Shown here piece by piece: positions 1 to 6,682 of a DNA stretch of 12,539 bases (positions are counted from its first letter, which is position 1; the number at the start of each line of letters is the position of its first letter). The notes beneath the pieces are model-generated. The model had not been told where the DNA came from. It saw only the letters and a list, made by a program, of their open reading frames with translations, and ran no database searches. Origin of the DNA: Eubacterium sp. (GTDB lineage Bacteria; Bacillota; Clostridia; Oscillospirales; Acutalibacteraceae); contig JAFYGD010000211.1 of assembly GCA_017543415.1 (NCBI GenBank), positions 1 to 12,539 of the forward strand, read 5' to 3'. The position numbers and the translations under genes are program-made.

Positions 1-573
1 GTTCTTGTTTCTTGCAAGCTTAATCTGCTCCTGCCATTTGTCCCTTGTAACCATGCCGAAGTGACCTATGGCAATTTTCAGCTCGGGGAGCTGCTGAATT
101 ATCTCGTTTAATTCTCCCGTTTGCCTGTCGCCGTCCTCAAGCTCAATGCAAACGAATTTGCCTTGCTTGTATGCGCTTTCAAAAACGTCAAAATGCTTTT
201 GAAGTCCGGGCGTTTTCAGCTTGCAGGCGCAGATTTTAATTCCGTCAAAGCCGTCAAGCGTGTAAGGCTCTCCCTCGTCAAAAAATGCGCATATTTTAAG
301 TCTGTCGGGGTATTTTGCCTTGGCAGCCGTAAAGTATTCATTCTGGTTGCCGTCCATAACCTCGCCTACTATAACAGCTCCGCTGACGCCTGCGTAATCC
401 ATGTTGGAAATAAGCATCTCGGGCGAATTTTCACCTGTCAGCATATATGGCGGCATCATCTGCCTTATCTCACCGCCGAAATCGCTCCTGCCGTTTTTCA
501 GCGAGCGAACGGGCGCGTTATCGCGCCTTCCCGTCTGTGCTTTCCATAAATGTGTATGTGCGTCAATAATCAT
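1..573 (-). CDS. Amidohydrolase-2 family metal-dependent hydrolase (lactonase-like), C-terminus outside window
   Basis: This open frame of 191 codons starts at the ATG at 573 and is still open at base 1, so the C-terminal part lies outside the window. The N-terminus reads MIIDAHTHLW, the His-x-His metal-binding signature that opens the TIM-barrel amidohydrolases (Amidohydro_2/COG3618). Later segments (AIGHFG near residue 175) fit a beta-strand carrying a further metal-ligand His. In this family the metal ion activates water to hydrolyse sugar lactones or decarboxylate small acids; the HTHLW opening resembles L-fucono/L-rhamnono-lactonases. The start is one base after the stop of the upstream dehydrogenase, with a weak GGTGA-like ribosome site inside that gene's end, so it is the third gene of a sugar-oxidation operon. 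A lactonase would follow a sugar 1-dehydrogenase logically, but substrate and exact reaction are inference. No signal peptide is visible, so it should be cytoplasmic. Confidence 0.82.
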   Translation of the reverse strand, partial: MIIDAHTHLWKAQTGRRDNAPVRSLKNGRSDFGGEIRQMMPPYMLTGENSPEMLISNMDYAGVSGAVIVGEVMDGNQNEYFTAAKAKYPDRLKICAFFDEGEPYTLDGFDGIKICACKLKTPGLQKHFDVFESAYKQGKFVCIELEDGDRQTGELNEIIQQLPELKIAIGHFGMVTRDKWQEQIKLARNKN

Positions 574-574
574 T

Positions 575-1600
575 TTATTCACCGTCGCTGAATTTAATTA
601 ATAGCTTTGCAAGCGAGCCGTCGTTGTTTGCCAGCGCGTCAAATGCAGCCGAAGCGTTTTCACCCTCGTAAACACCGCTTATCATTTTGCCAACGTCTGC
701 TTTGCCGGAGGCAACAAGGTCAATCAGCACCTCAAAATCCTTTGTAAAAGCGTTTCTGCTGCCAAAGATGTTCAGCTCTTTTTTCAGTATAATTGAATGA
801 ACGAAGGTAGTTTCCTTCTTGCCGTTGCCTATAAGGATAATGTTAGCTCCGTGCGCCGCCTGCTCAATGCAGGTAAGGAAGGTAACGGGCGCGCCGCATG
901 CCTCAACGCAAACGTCAAAGCCCTGACCGTCCGTAAAGCTTTCGCAAAGCGCCTTAAGGTCGTCGGTTTTGTTGTTGATAATAAGGTCTGCGCCGTATTC
1001 CTTTGCAAGCGAAAGTCTGCTTTCAAGCAGGTCAGCAACTGCAACCCTTGCACCCATTGCCTTTGCCTTAATCAGCGCAAAAAGTCCTATCGGACCTGCA
1101 CCCATTATCAGCAGGTTGTCGCCTTTCTTAACCTCTGCCCTTGAAAGCGCGTGGGCGGAAATTGAAAACGGCTCAATAAGCGCAAGCTCCTTTGCGTTTA
1201 AACCTTTGCCGTCTATCAGCCTTTCAATCGGCATGGTTATGTATTCCTGAAAGCTTCCGTCACGCTGAACGCCCATGGTCTGATTGTCGTGGCACGCGTT
1301 AACAAGTCCGCGCCTGCAGGCATAGCATTCGCCGCAGTTAAAGTACGGGTTGCAGGTGATAATATCTCCCGCCTTAAAGTCCCTGTCGTTTTCGGGTATT
1401 TCAACAATCTGTGCCGAAAACTCATGGCCCGGTATTCTCGGGTAGGTTGTAAAGGGCTGATTTCCCGTAAATGAAGCAACGTCGGCGCCGCAAATTCCGC
1501 AGTAAAGAACTCTTAAAAGCGCTTCACCTTCCTTTGCAACAGGTTTTTCCTTTTCAATAAGCTTTATTTCATAAGGCTTTGTTATCTGAATAGCTTTCAT
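575..1600 (-). CDS. Zinc-dependent medium-chain dehydrogenase, L-galactonate/sorbitol dehydrogenase type
   Basis: This 341-aa protein has full family length. It carries the catalytic zinc set C37 (in CGICGAD), H59-E60 (GHE) and E143 (IEPFSISAH). The structural zinc lobe is intact with C89, C92, C95 and C103. A Rossmann GAGPIG motif at 167-172 binds NAD(P)+. Segments such as GNQPF, IEPF-ISAH and GSRNA resemble, from memory, E. coli LgoD/YjjN (L-galactonate 5-dehydrogenase); galactitol-phosphate, sorbitol and threonine dehydrogenases are alternatives. It should oxidise a secondary hydroxyl of a polyol or aldonate. The start at 1600 directly abuts the stop of the upstream dehydrogenase (TAAATG) with GAGGA about 8 nt before it, which indicates translational coupling. 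It is the middle gene of a leftward operon with a glucose-dehydrogenase-like enzyme and a lactonase-like hydrolase. The family is certain; the substrate is inferred. Confidence 0.9.
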   Translation of the reverse strand: MKAIQITKPYEIKLIEKEKPVAKEGEALLRVLYCGICGADVASFTGNQPFTTYPRIPGHEFSAQIVEIPENDRDFKAGDIITCNPYFNCGECYACRRGLVNACHDNQTMGVQRDGSFQEYITMPIERLIDGKGLNAKELALIEPFSISAHALSRAEVKKGDNLLIMGAGPIGLFALIKAKAMGARVAVADLLESRLSLAKEYGADLIINNKTDDLKALCESFTDGQGFDVCVEACGAPVTFLTCIEQAAHGANIILIGNGKKETTFVHSIILKKELNIFGSRNAFTKDFEVLIDLVASGKADVGKMISGVYEGENASAAFDALANNDGSLAKLLIKFSDGE

Positions 1601-2806
1601 TTATTTTTCCTCGTCAATGTATTCTTTATTCCAGATTACAGCAGTTTTGAGCGGCGCACCCTTGCTGTAAATTCTGTTGTTGTACGCGCCAATCGGGTCG
1701 GCTGTAAATTCGTATCTGTCAATAAGCTCAACAAGCTCGTCAAAACGGCTTTTGCTTAATGTTACAATAGCTTCCTCCATATGCTTCTGCGTAAAGTTAA
1801 TGGAGGAAAGAATAACGTGGTTTTTAAAGCCGAACGGCATTGTGTCAAACGTAACCTTCGGCCCGAGCGAAAAGCTGTCGTAAATGCCGTTACAGCCAAG
1901 AACGCCCTTTTCAAAAGCAATCCTGCTTTCAATTTCGGTTCCGCTCGTGCCAACAAAAACAGTTGCGGTTGTTCCGAAAAAGTCTTTAATCTCTTTTGCA
2001 ACCTCATCCTCGCTTAAACCGAAAGCGCAAAGATAATCCGCTTTGATTACCTCCTTTGCAAAGCGCACCTTTTTGCTGTCAGAGTCGCTGCGCGCAACAA
2101 AAAGAATTTTTGCGTCAGGGTGGTTGCGCCTTATCTGGTCGCCTATGAAAAGCCCCGTTGTTCCGAGCCCGTAAATAACCGTGCGCAGGAAGGTTTCGTT
2201 TTTCGCAATCTCTTTAGCCGTGGCTTCATCGCATTTTTCCCTTGCCATAACAACTCGGAAATTCTGCGCCTCACCAATGTCGCACATTCTTTCGTGCTGG
2301 AAAATTGCACAGGCGTACGGGTCGCTGAAAACAAGCTTCTTTGCAAGCGAAAGGGGAAGAGTTTTAATTCCTTCATATTCTTTCGGAAGGTTTAACAGCA
2401 TATCGGGGTTAAAGAAATTCCTGTCACAAAAAAGACCGTCAGCCCCGTCGCATCCGTATTCAAAGTAGGTTTCGTCCTCGGTAAAACGCGTTGGGTCAAA
2501 GCTGTCGCCTCCGCGGATAAGAACTATTGCAAATCGGTTTTGCGAAGGTACCCAAACAACGCCCTCGTGGCCGTTGATAAGCCTTTCTTCACCCTTTGGG
2601 AATTTTGGGCTTAACTCGTTTCTTGAGCCCATTTTCATAAGCTCAAAGTCCGTTCCGCAAAAGCCGCAAAAAACGGGAAGCGCCTCAATTCCTTCCTTTT
2701 CCTCCTCGCCGCGTAAACGTCTGCGCGGGGGGTTAATTATGTTTATTTCACCGTATTTAAGCGGCTTGTTTTCATCGTTTACAAAAAAGGTTCCGTATGT
2801 TTTCAT
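1601..2806 (-). CDS. Glucose-dehydrogenase-like medium-chain dehydrogenase
   Basis: This is a 401-aa zinc MDR protein of the archaeal-type glucose dehydrogenase group. From the chosen start it shows the catalytic zinc ligands C50 (FCGFCGTD) and H80-E81 (NGHEG), a Rossmann GLGTTG at 213-218, and near residue 337 an SSINFTQKH segment comparable to the GSVNAN--H substrate/cofactor segment of glucose dehydrogenases. It probably oxidises an aldose at C1 to its lactone with NAD(P)+. The four-cysteine structural zinc lobe normally following GHE is missing: only C119 and C127 lie in that stretch. The frame also allows an ATG at 2821, but GGAGG sits six bases before the ATG at 2806, and the 2821 start would begin just before that site, so 2806 is preferred. 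It is the first gene of the operon, driven by the promoter at 2835-2863. Glucose, galactose and fucose are all possible substrates. Confidence 0.85.
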   Translation of the reverse strand: MKTYGTFFVNDENKPLKYGEINIINPPRRRLRGEEEKEGIEALPVFCGFCGTDFELMKMGSRNELSPKFPKGEERLINGHEGVVWVPSQNRFAIVLIRGGDSFDPTRFTEDETYFEYGCDGADGLFCDRNFFNPDMLLNLPKEYEGIKTLPLSLAKKLVFSDPYACAIFQHERMCDIGEAQNFRVVMAREKCDEATAKEIAKNETFLRTVIYGLGTTGLFIGDQIRRNHPDAKILFVARSDSDSKKVRFAKEVIKADYLCAFGLSEDEVAKEIKDFFGTTATVFVGTSGTEIESRIAFEKGVLGCNGIYDSFSLGPKVTFDTMPFGFKNHVILSSINFTQKHMEEAIVTLSKSRFDELVELIDRYEFTADPIGAYNNRIYSKGAPLKTAVIWNKEYIDEEK

Positions 2807-2812
2807 CCCGTA

Positions 2813-2817
2813 CCTCC
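2813..2817 (-). promoter_or_regulatory. Shine-Dalgarno site that fixes the start of the glucose-dehydrogenase-like gene
   Basis: On the minus strand this reads GGAGG, six bases ahead of the ATG at 2806. The upstream in-frame ATG at 2821 has no such site, which makes the first five residues of the longest reading unlikely. Confidence 0.85.
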
Positions 2818-2834
2818 GCATCTTATTTTGGACT

Positions 2835-2863
2835 ATTATATCACAGTAAATCTAATGTATCAA
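2835..2863 (-). promoter_or_regulatory. Sigma-A-type promoter of the sugar-oxidation operon
   Basis: On the minus strand: -35 TTGATA (2863-2858), a 17-bp spacer, and -10 TATAAT (2840-2835) preceded by TGA, giving an extended -10. Transcription should begin near 2828, leaving a leader of about 22 nt that contains the GGAGG site. The match to consensus is near perfect, and it lies back-to-back with the weaker promoter of the phosphatase gene. Confidence 0.85.
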
Positions 2864-2873
2864 TAATATATTG
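2861..2873. promoter_or_regulatory. Possible operator: small palindrome between divergent promoters
   Basis: The arms CAATA (2861-2865) and TATTG (2869-2873) flank a 3-bp centre. The palindrome overlaps the -35 boxes of both divergent promoters, a position from which a bound protein could control both. The arms are short and the region is AT-rich, so chance is a serious alternative. Confidence 0.25.
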
Positions 2874-2899
2874 CTTAAAACGGGGATATGTGTTAATAT
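2871..2899 (+). promoter_or_regulatory. Probable promoter of the membrane phosphatase gene
   Basis: A weak -35 TTGCTT (2871-2876) lies 17 bp from TAATAT (2894-2899). The -10 is preceded by TGT, so it may act as an extended -10 promoter needing little -35 contact. The gene's AAAGGAG ribosome site follows closely, at about 2904-2910. Confidence 0.5.
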
Positions 2900-2917
2900 G
2901 GGCTAAAGGAGAAAGGT

Positions 2918-4381
2918 ATGCAGTTTTACGATTTGTTCAAGGATGCAATATCCTATATTCCCGAGCGTTTTACAGTGCTGAACAATGTTGTGTCGGCTTT
3001 TCTTCCTTTTGTTTTAATGGCGTGTGCGTTGCTTACCGCTTTTTTCGGGCTTAAATGCGTAAAATGGTGGTGTATGCTCACGTTTTTCTTTTTCGGTACA
3101 AGCGTAAGCTATAAGTATCTTGTTGATTCAATAGACTTTTATGATTTTAAATTCTGGCTGTTGATAGCTCTTTGTGTTTCGGCAGGTATTGTATGTGCAT
3201 TGTTTTCAATGTACCTTGCGCGTATTCAGCTTGCGGGTTCCGAATTTCTTATTATTTATTCCGCTCTCCCGCCGCTGATTCTTGCGGCAGGGGAGGTCCC
3301 TGCAAAAATTGTAAGCGCGCTTGTTGCGCTTGCCGTTGTGTTCTTAACGGTAAGGTATAAATATCTTGTGCTGCTCCCTACAACCGCCTTCAGCGGCTCC
3401 TTTATATTCTGGGAGGTTGCAGTAAGGTATACCAGTATCGGCAACGAAAAGTTAAACGGAATAATTATGGGCGTACTCGCCTTTGCATTTCAATGCTATA
3501 TCTCCCGCGAACAGCTTAAAAACACCTATGAGGATGTAAAGAAAAAGGTTAAGAAAACCGAAAAGGGCGGTGAAAAAGCAGTGAGTTACGTTGAAAGAAA
3601 GGTTCATACAAAAGATTTGCACCTTAAAAATATCAGGCTTAAAGGCGTAAAAAATGCGCGCGACCTCGGCGGTATTCCCGTTGCGGGCGGAACAATAAAG
3701 CCAAAGCGTTTAATCCGTTCCGGCTCTCTTTATGCAATTAATAAAAGCGGCGAGGATAAGCTGAAAAACGATTATAACCTGAAGGTTGTCGTTGATTTGA
3801 GAAACAGCGCGGAAAAAAGTGAAAAGCCCGATAAACAGATTGAAGGAATTACCTTCCTTGAAATGCCTGTTTTTGACAGCTCAATCCCCGGAATAAGCCA
3901 TGAATCAAAAAAGGATTTGGACCATGTGCCAAGCATGACCAAGCTTTACGAAGCCGTGGTGAACGGCGGCAGCTTTAAAAACCTCTGCAACGCGGTAAGG
4001 AATATCGTCCACCTTTGCGATAACGATTATTCAATTCTTTTCCATTGTACCGAGGGTAAGGACAGAACAGGTATGGTAACCGCAATGCTGTTAACCGTTC
4101 TCGGCGCAGAGCGCGAAGTAATTCTTGAGGACTATCTGTTTACAAATAAAGTAAACAGAAAAAAGGCGGTCGGTTACTATATTTTAATCAATCTTGTAAA
4201 ATGGAACAGACGCGCCGCAAGGCTTGTTTACAATGTTTTCCTTGCGCGTGAGGAATATATTAACGAGGTTTTTAAAAAGATTGATTCAATCGGAACGGAG
4301 GAGTTTATTGAAAATTATCTTAATCTTTCCTCCCACGATTTGGAAAAGTTAAGAAATGAAATAGTTGAACCAAACGAATAA
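2918..4381 (+). CDS. Membrane-anchored tyrosine/lipid phosphatase (MptpB/LipA type fused to a multi-span membrane domain)
   Basis: This 487-aa protein has two parts. Residues about 20-195 hold six or seven hydrophobic spans, like DUF4203/TMEM198-type membrane domains. A highly charged Lys/Glu linker at 200-230 follows. Residues about 235-487 form a Y_phosphatase3 domain with the N-terminal NARDLGG motif (246-252), a VVDLR strand, and the P-loop HCTEGKDRTG with nucleophile C377 and R383. The Lys in the loop (K381) is typical of the MptpB/Listeria LipA group, which removes phosphate from phosphotyrosine and phosphoinositides. The active domain is predicted to be cytoplasmic. AAAGGAG lies 7 nt before the ATG. 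The gene stands alone, divergent from the sugar operon and ending at a hairpin terminator. Its substrate is unknown; membrane anchoring favours a lipid or membrane-protein phosphate. Bacterial phosphatases of this group are often soluble or secreted, so the fusion is unusual. Confidence 0.88.
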   Translation: MQFYDLFKDAISYIPERFTVLNNVVSAFLPFVLMACALLTAFFGLKCVKWWCMLTFFFFGTSVSYKYLVDSIDFYDFKFWLLIALCVSAGIVCALFSMYLARIQLAGSEFLIIYSALPPLILAAGEVPAKIVSALVALAVVFLTVRYKYLVLLPTTAFSGSFIFWEVAVRYTSIGNEKLNGIIMGVLAFAFQCYISREQLKNTYEDVKKKVKKTEKGGEKAVSYVERKVHTKDLHLKNIRLKGVKNARDLGGIPVAGGTIKPKRLIRSGSLYAINKSGEDKLKNDYNLKVVVDLRNSAEKSEKPDKQIEGITFLEMPVFDSSIPGISHESKKDLDHVPSMTKLYEAVVNGGSFKNLCNAVRNIVHLCDNDYSILFHCTEGKDRTGMVTAMLLTVLGAEREVILEDYLFTNKVNRKKAVGYYILINLVKWNRRAARLVYNVFLAREEYINEVFKKIDSIGTEEFIENYLNLSSHDLEKLRNEIVEPNE

Positions 4382-4382
4382 A

Positions 4383-4407
4383 AAAGGCACGGATAATCCG
4401 TGCCTTT
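4383..4407. terminator. Bidirectional rho-independent terminator between convergent genes
   Basis: A perfect 11-bp stem (AAAGGCACGGA at 4383-4393, TCCGTGCCTTT at 4397-4407) has a 3-nt loop. A T-rich stretch follows on the plus strand, and on the minus strand the stem runs into TTTTTTATT. It starts two bases after the phosphatase stop and five bases past the end of the pyruvyl transferase gene, so it serves both. Confidence 0.9.
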
Positions 4408-4412
4408 CATTG

Positions 4413-5774
4413 TTATTTGTTCTTTTTGAATAATCCCTTTTTCGGTACTTTAAGCTCATCAATTTCAGCCTTAAGCTCTTCAATTTCTTCCGAAAGTTTT
4501 TCGGCTCTTTTTCTTTCGTCCGCCTGAATCTTCTTAACAATCGGGAAGGCGTCGCGGTAACGTTTGAACTGTTCCGCCTCGTCGCACACGTCGTAAGCCT
4601 TTATTACACCGCTGAAATTCTGCTCGGCAATTTTTAATTCATAAGGCGTTTTGCCGTCCTCGTAATTATGGTCGTAAACCGTGTCAAGCCCAAGCTTGTG
4701 AAGGAAGCCGAGGTAATGCTCAAAGCGTTCCCTGTGACCTTTTTGTACCGAGGTAAAATCAGCCTGCTCAAATATGTCGTAAAGCGTGGTTTTATCGGTA
4801 ATTTTATCCGCGTCAAAAACGGGAATGTTGTGGTACTTCGTAATTTCAAATATACGCTTGTCAAACGGAATTGTAACGGCGGGAACTCCCGCAAGCACTG
4901 CGGTTATCGTACCGTATGTGCGCGTTCCTATTGAAAAGTCAACGTTCTCTTTTAAGTAGTTAATCCATGAAGGAACATCAACAAAGCTTACCGCCTTTGA
5001 AATGTCGTAAACCTTGTTTTCGCGCAGTTTCCTCTTGTACCTGTCAAGGTAAATCATTCTTATATCGTCAATCTGCTGCTGAACGTAAACCATGTTCGGA
5101 AAAGCTTCCATGTTACGCTTGCTGAACTCAACAAAGGGCTTGTAAACTTCTCTGTTTTCGTATTCAACCTTTGAGTTGAAGGAAACAACCGAGCTTTCGC
5201 AGAGCTTAATGCTTTTTGCCTCGGGTATTGTGTTTCCGAAGGTATACATTGAAGGACAGCCGATTACCGTATAATCCTTTTCAGCCTTAAAGCCAAGGTC
5301 GCCGAGGTAATCTGCGGTCATTTCACCCCTTACGCCTATCATGGGGGATTTGCTGAGTACTGCGCCGATTAGCTCCTTAACCTCATCGTTGTACTTGTAA
5401 GAGTCAACGAATTTTGTGTCGCTGAGCATCTGCTGAATGCTGACGCCTATAATCGCGCAGGGAATTTTCAGCATCTTAACAAATACGGCAAGCTTTGTAA
5501 GCTCCTCGTGGCCCTTTACCTTAAACGCGTTTGCAAGCGGAATAATGAAGTAATCGTAATTGTCGTTAACGTAATCCGCATAGTATCTGTCAAGGTTCTG
5601 CTTTGCCGTGTTAACGTAATCAATTACCGTTTCGGAGTCGGTAAGCAGCGACTTTGCTATGCTGTGGGTGAAGGTCATATTTCCGATGTTGCCGCCCGTG
5701 TGATTTTCAATTATGAACTTTGCGGGGTCCATAGCGTAAAGCGGGTCGGTAGCGCCTCTCATTAATATTCTCAT
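4413..5774 (-). CDS. Polysaccharide pyruvyl transferase family protein
   Basis: This 453-aa protein belongs to the PS_pyruv_trans family, whose members transfer pyruvate from phosphoenolpyruvate to sugars of exopolysaccharide or cell-wall polymers as a ketal. Visible features are the N-terminal GGNIGNMTF segment (27-35), an internal MIGVRGEMTADYL segment, and the SIGTRTYGT motif with G283-T284-R285, equivalent to the family's IGTRLHG, followed by GVPAVTIPFD. The C-terminal 35 residues form a charged coiled coil (from about 418) ending in a Lys-rich tail, which is not part of the catalytic fold and may mediate oligomerisation or membrane association. AGGAGG lies 7 nt before the ATG at 5774, which favours that start over the Met at codon 5. 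No glycosyltransferase or polymer gene is adjacent, so the acceptor is unknown. The His usual in the family motif is Tyr here (RTYG). Confidence 0.85.
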   Translation of the reverse strand: MRILMRGATDPLYAMDPAKFIIENHTGGNIGNMTFTHSIAKSLLTDSETVIDYVNTAKQNLDRYYADYVNDNYDYFIIPLANAFKVKGHEELTKLAVFVKMLKIPCAIIGVSIQQMLSDTKFVDSYKYNDEVKELIGAVLSKSPMIGVRGEMTADYLGDLGFKAEKDYTVIGCPSMYTFGNTIPEAKSIKLCESSVVSFNSKVEYENREVYKPFVEFSKRNMEAFPNMVYVQQQIDDIRMIYLDRYKRKLRENKVYDISKAVSFVDVPSWINYLKENVDFSIGTRTYGTITAVLAGVPAVTIPFDKRIFEITKYHNIPVFDADKITDKTTLYDIFEQADFTSVQKGHRERFEHYLGFLHKLGLDTVYDHNYEDGKTPYELKIAEQNFSGVIKAYDVCDEAEQFKRYRDAFPIVKKIQADERKRAEKLSEEIEELKAEIDELKVPKKGLFKKNK

Positions 5775-5797
5775 GTCAAACCCTCCTCATAAACTGT

Positions 5798-5826
5798 ATT
5801 TTATCATAAATATGTTTATATTGCAA
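5798..5826 (-). promoter_or_regulatory. Promoter of the pyruvyl transferase gene
   Basis: On the minus strand: TTGCAA (5826-5821), 17 bp, TAAAAT (5803-5798), with TGA immediately before the -10 (extended -10). Transcription should start near 5791, just upstream of the AGGAGG ribosome site. Confidence 0.75.
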
Positions 5827-5847
5827 TAATTAAGCATATATTCGCTG

Positions 5848-5876
5848 TTGAAATAAATATCTGTATTTGATATAAT
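5848..5876 (+). promoter_or_regulatory. Promoter of the six-gene CooC/dehydratase/ACS-like operon
   Basis: TTGAAA (5848-5853), a 17-bp spacer, and a perfect TATAAT (5871-5876) preceded by TGA, giving an extended -10. The start of transcription should be near 5883, leaving a leader of about 20 nt. The leader is too short for a riboswitch, so control would have to act at the promoter. It is divergent from the pyruvyl transferase promoter, with 21 bp between the two -35 boxes. Confidence 0.85.
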
Positions 5877-5888
5877 TGTTTTGTATGT

Positions 5889-5895
5889 AAAGGGG
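5889..5895 (+). promoter_or_regulatory. Ribosome binding site fixing the start of the CooC-type gene
   Basis: AAAGGGG lies 8 nt before the ATG at 5904. An in-frame GTG at 5895 overlaps this site and therefore cannot be the usual start. Confidence 0.75.
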
Positions 5896-5903
5896 TGCAT
5901 ATT

Positions 5904-6668
5904 ATGGAAAACAATGCAAAAATAATTGCCCTTGCGGGAAAGGGCGGCGTAGGCAAAACCTCAGTTTCGGCTGCTATTGTTAAGCTGCTGTGTGAAGCGT
6001 ATCCCGAAAAAAGGATACTCGCTATTGACGCAGACCCCGCAGTAGGGCTTTCAACCGCACTCGGCGTAGAGGTTAAGCTGACTATTGACGACATCCGCAA
6101 GGAGATTGTTGAAACCGTTGAGGACGGCAATACAAAGGCAGCCATTGAGCTTCTCGGTGACGCGCGTTATAAAATCTTTGACGCACTTGTTGAAACTGAC
6201 GGCTTTGCCTTTATTGCGGTAGGACGTCCCGAAAGCGCGGGCTGTTACTGTAAAATCAACAGTTATCTTAAAGAGGTAATCAGCCTGCTGTCAAAGGATT
6301 TTGATTATGTAGTAATTGACGGCGAGGCAGGAATTGAACAGATTAACCGAAGGGTTATGGAAAAGGTTACCCATTTAATTCTTGTAAGCGATGCAAGCAA
6401 AAAGGGAACGCAGGTAATACAGACTATAAAAAGCGTTGCCGATGAGCTTGTTATGTATGAAAAGCTCGGCGCAATTATTAACCGTCTGCCTAATGAGAGC
6501 ATTATTCCGTTGGTTGATACAAACGGTATACCGGTACTTTCGTATATAGAAAATGACGGTAATCTTGCCGCGTTTGATATTCAGGGCAAAAGCATTCTTG
6601 ACCTTCCGGAAAACAGTAATGTTGTCAGGGGCGCAAGAACCGCTCTTGAAAAGCTCGGCATTTTATAA
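5904..6668 (+). CDS. CooC-type ATPase (nickel/metal-insertion MinD-like P-loop protein)
   Basis: This 254-aa SIMIBI-class ATPase has full CooC length. It has the deviant Walker A GKGGVGKT at 12-19 with signature K13 and K18, a switch region DADP at 42-45, and a Walker-B-side segment VVIDGEAGIEQINRR that parallels the CooC consensus (D-EAG-E--SRR) rather than NifH. The GRPESAGCYC segment holds C114 and C116, the CxC pair that in CooC dimers binds one metal ion (Ni or Zn) between subunits. CooC proteins use ATP to insert nickel into CO dehydrogenase, and AcsF does so for acetyl-CoA synthase. No CODH gene is in the window. Instead, this is the first gene of an operon with an activated Fe-S dehydratase-type enzyme and an ACS-domain protein, so its client is probably one of those (inference). 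It is predicted to be cytoplasmic. The family call is firm; the metal and target are unknown. Confidence 0.88.
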   Translation: MENNAKIIALAGKGGVGKTSVSAAIVKLLCEAYPEKRILAIDADPAVGLSTALGVEVKLTIDDIRKEIVETVEDGNTKAAIELLGDARYKIFDALVETDGFAFIAVGRPESAGCYCKINSYLKEVISLLSKDFDYVVIDGEAGIEQINRRVMEKVTHLILVSDASKKGTQVIQTIKSVADELVMYEKLGAIINRLPNESIIPLVDTNGIPVLSYIENDGNLAAFDIQGKSILDLPENSNVVRGARTALEKLGIL

Positions 6669-6682
6669 TTTGGAGTAGTATT

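Noticed and set aside
121..601. Plus-strand open frames opposite the amidohydrolase gene
   Set aside because: The minus-strand frame carries the family signature and continues the operon. The plus frames have no ribosome site, no recognisable motif and a composition typical of antisense shadows.
5816..6145. A minus-strand frame overlapping the promoter region and the start of the CooC-type gene
   Set aside because: It overlaps two strong divergent promoters and the P-loop coding region, and lacks a ribosome site.
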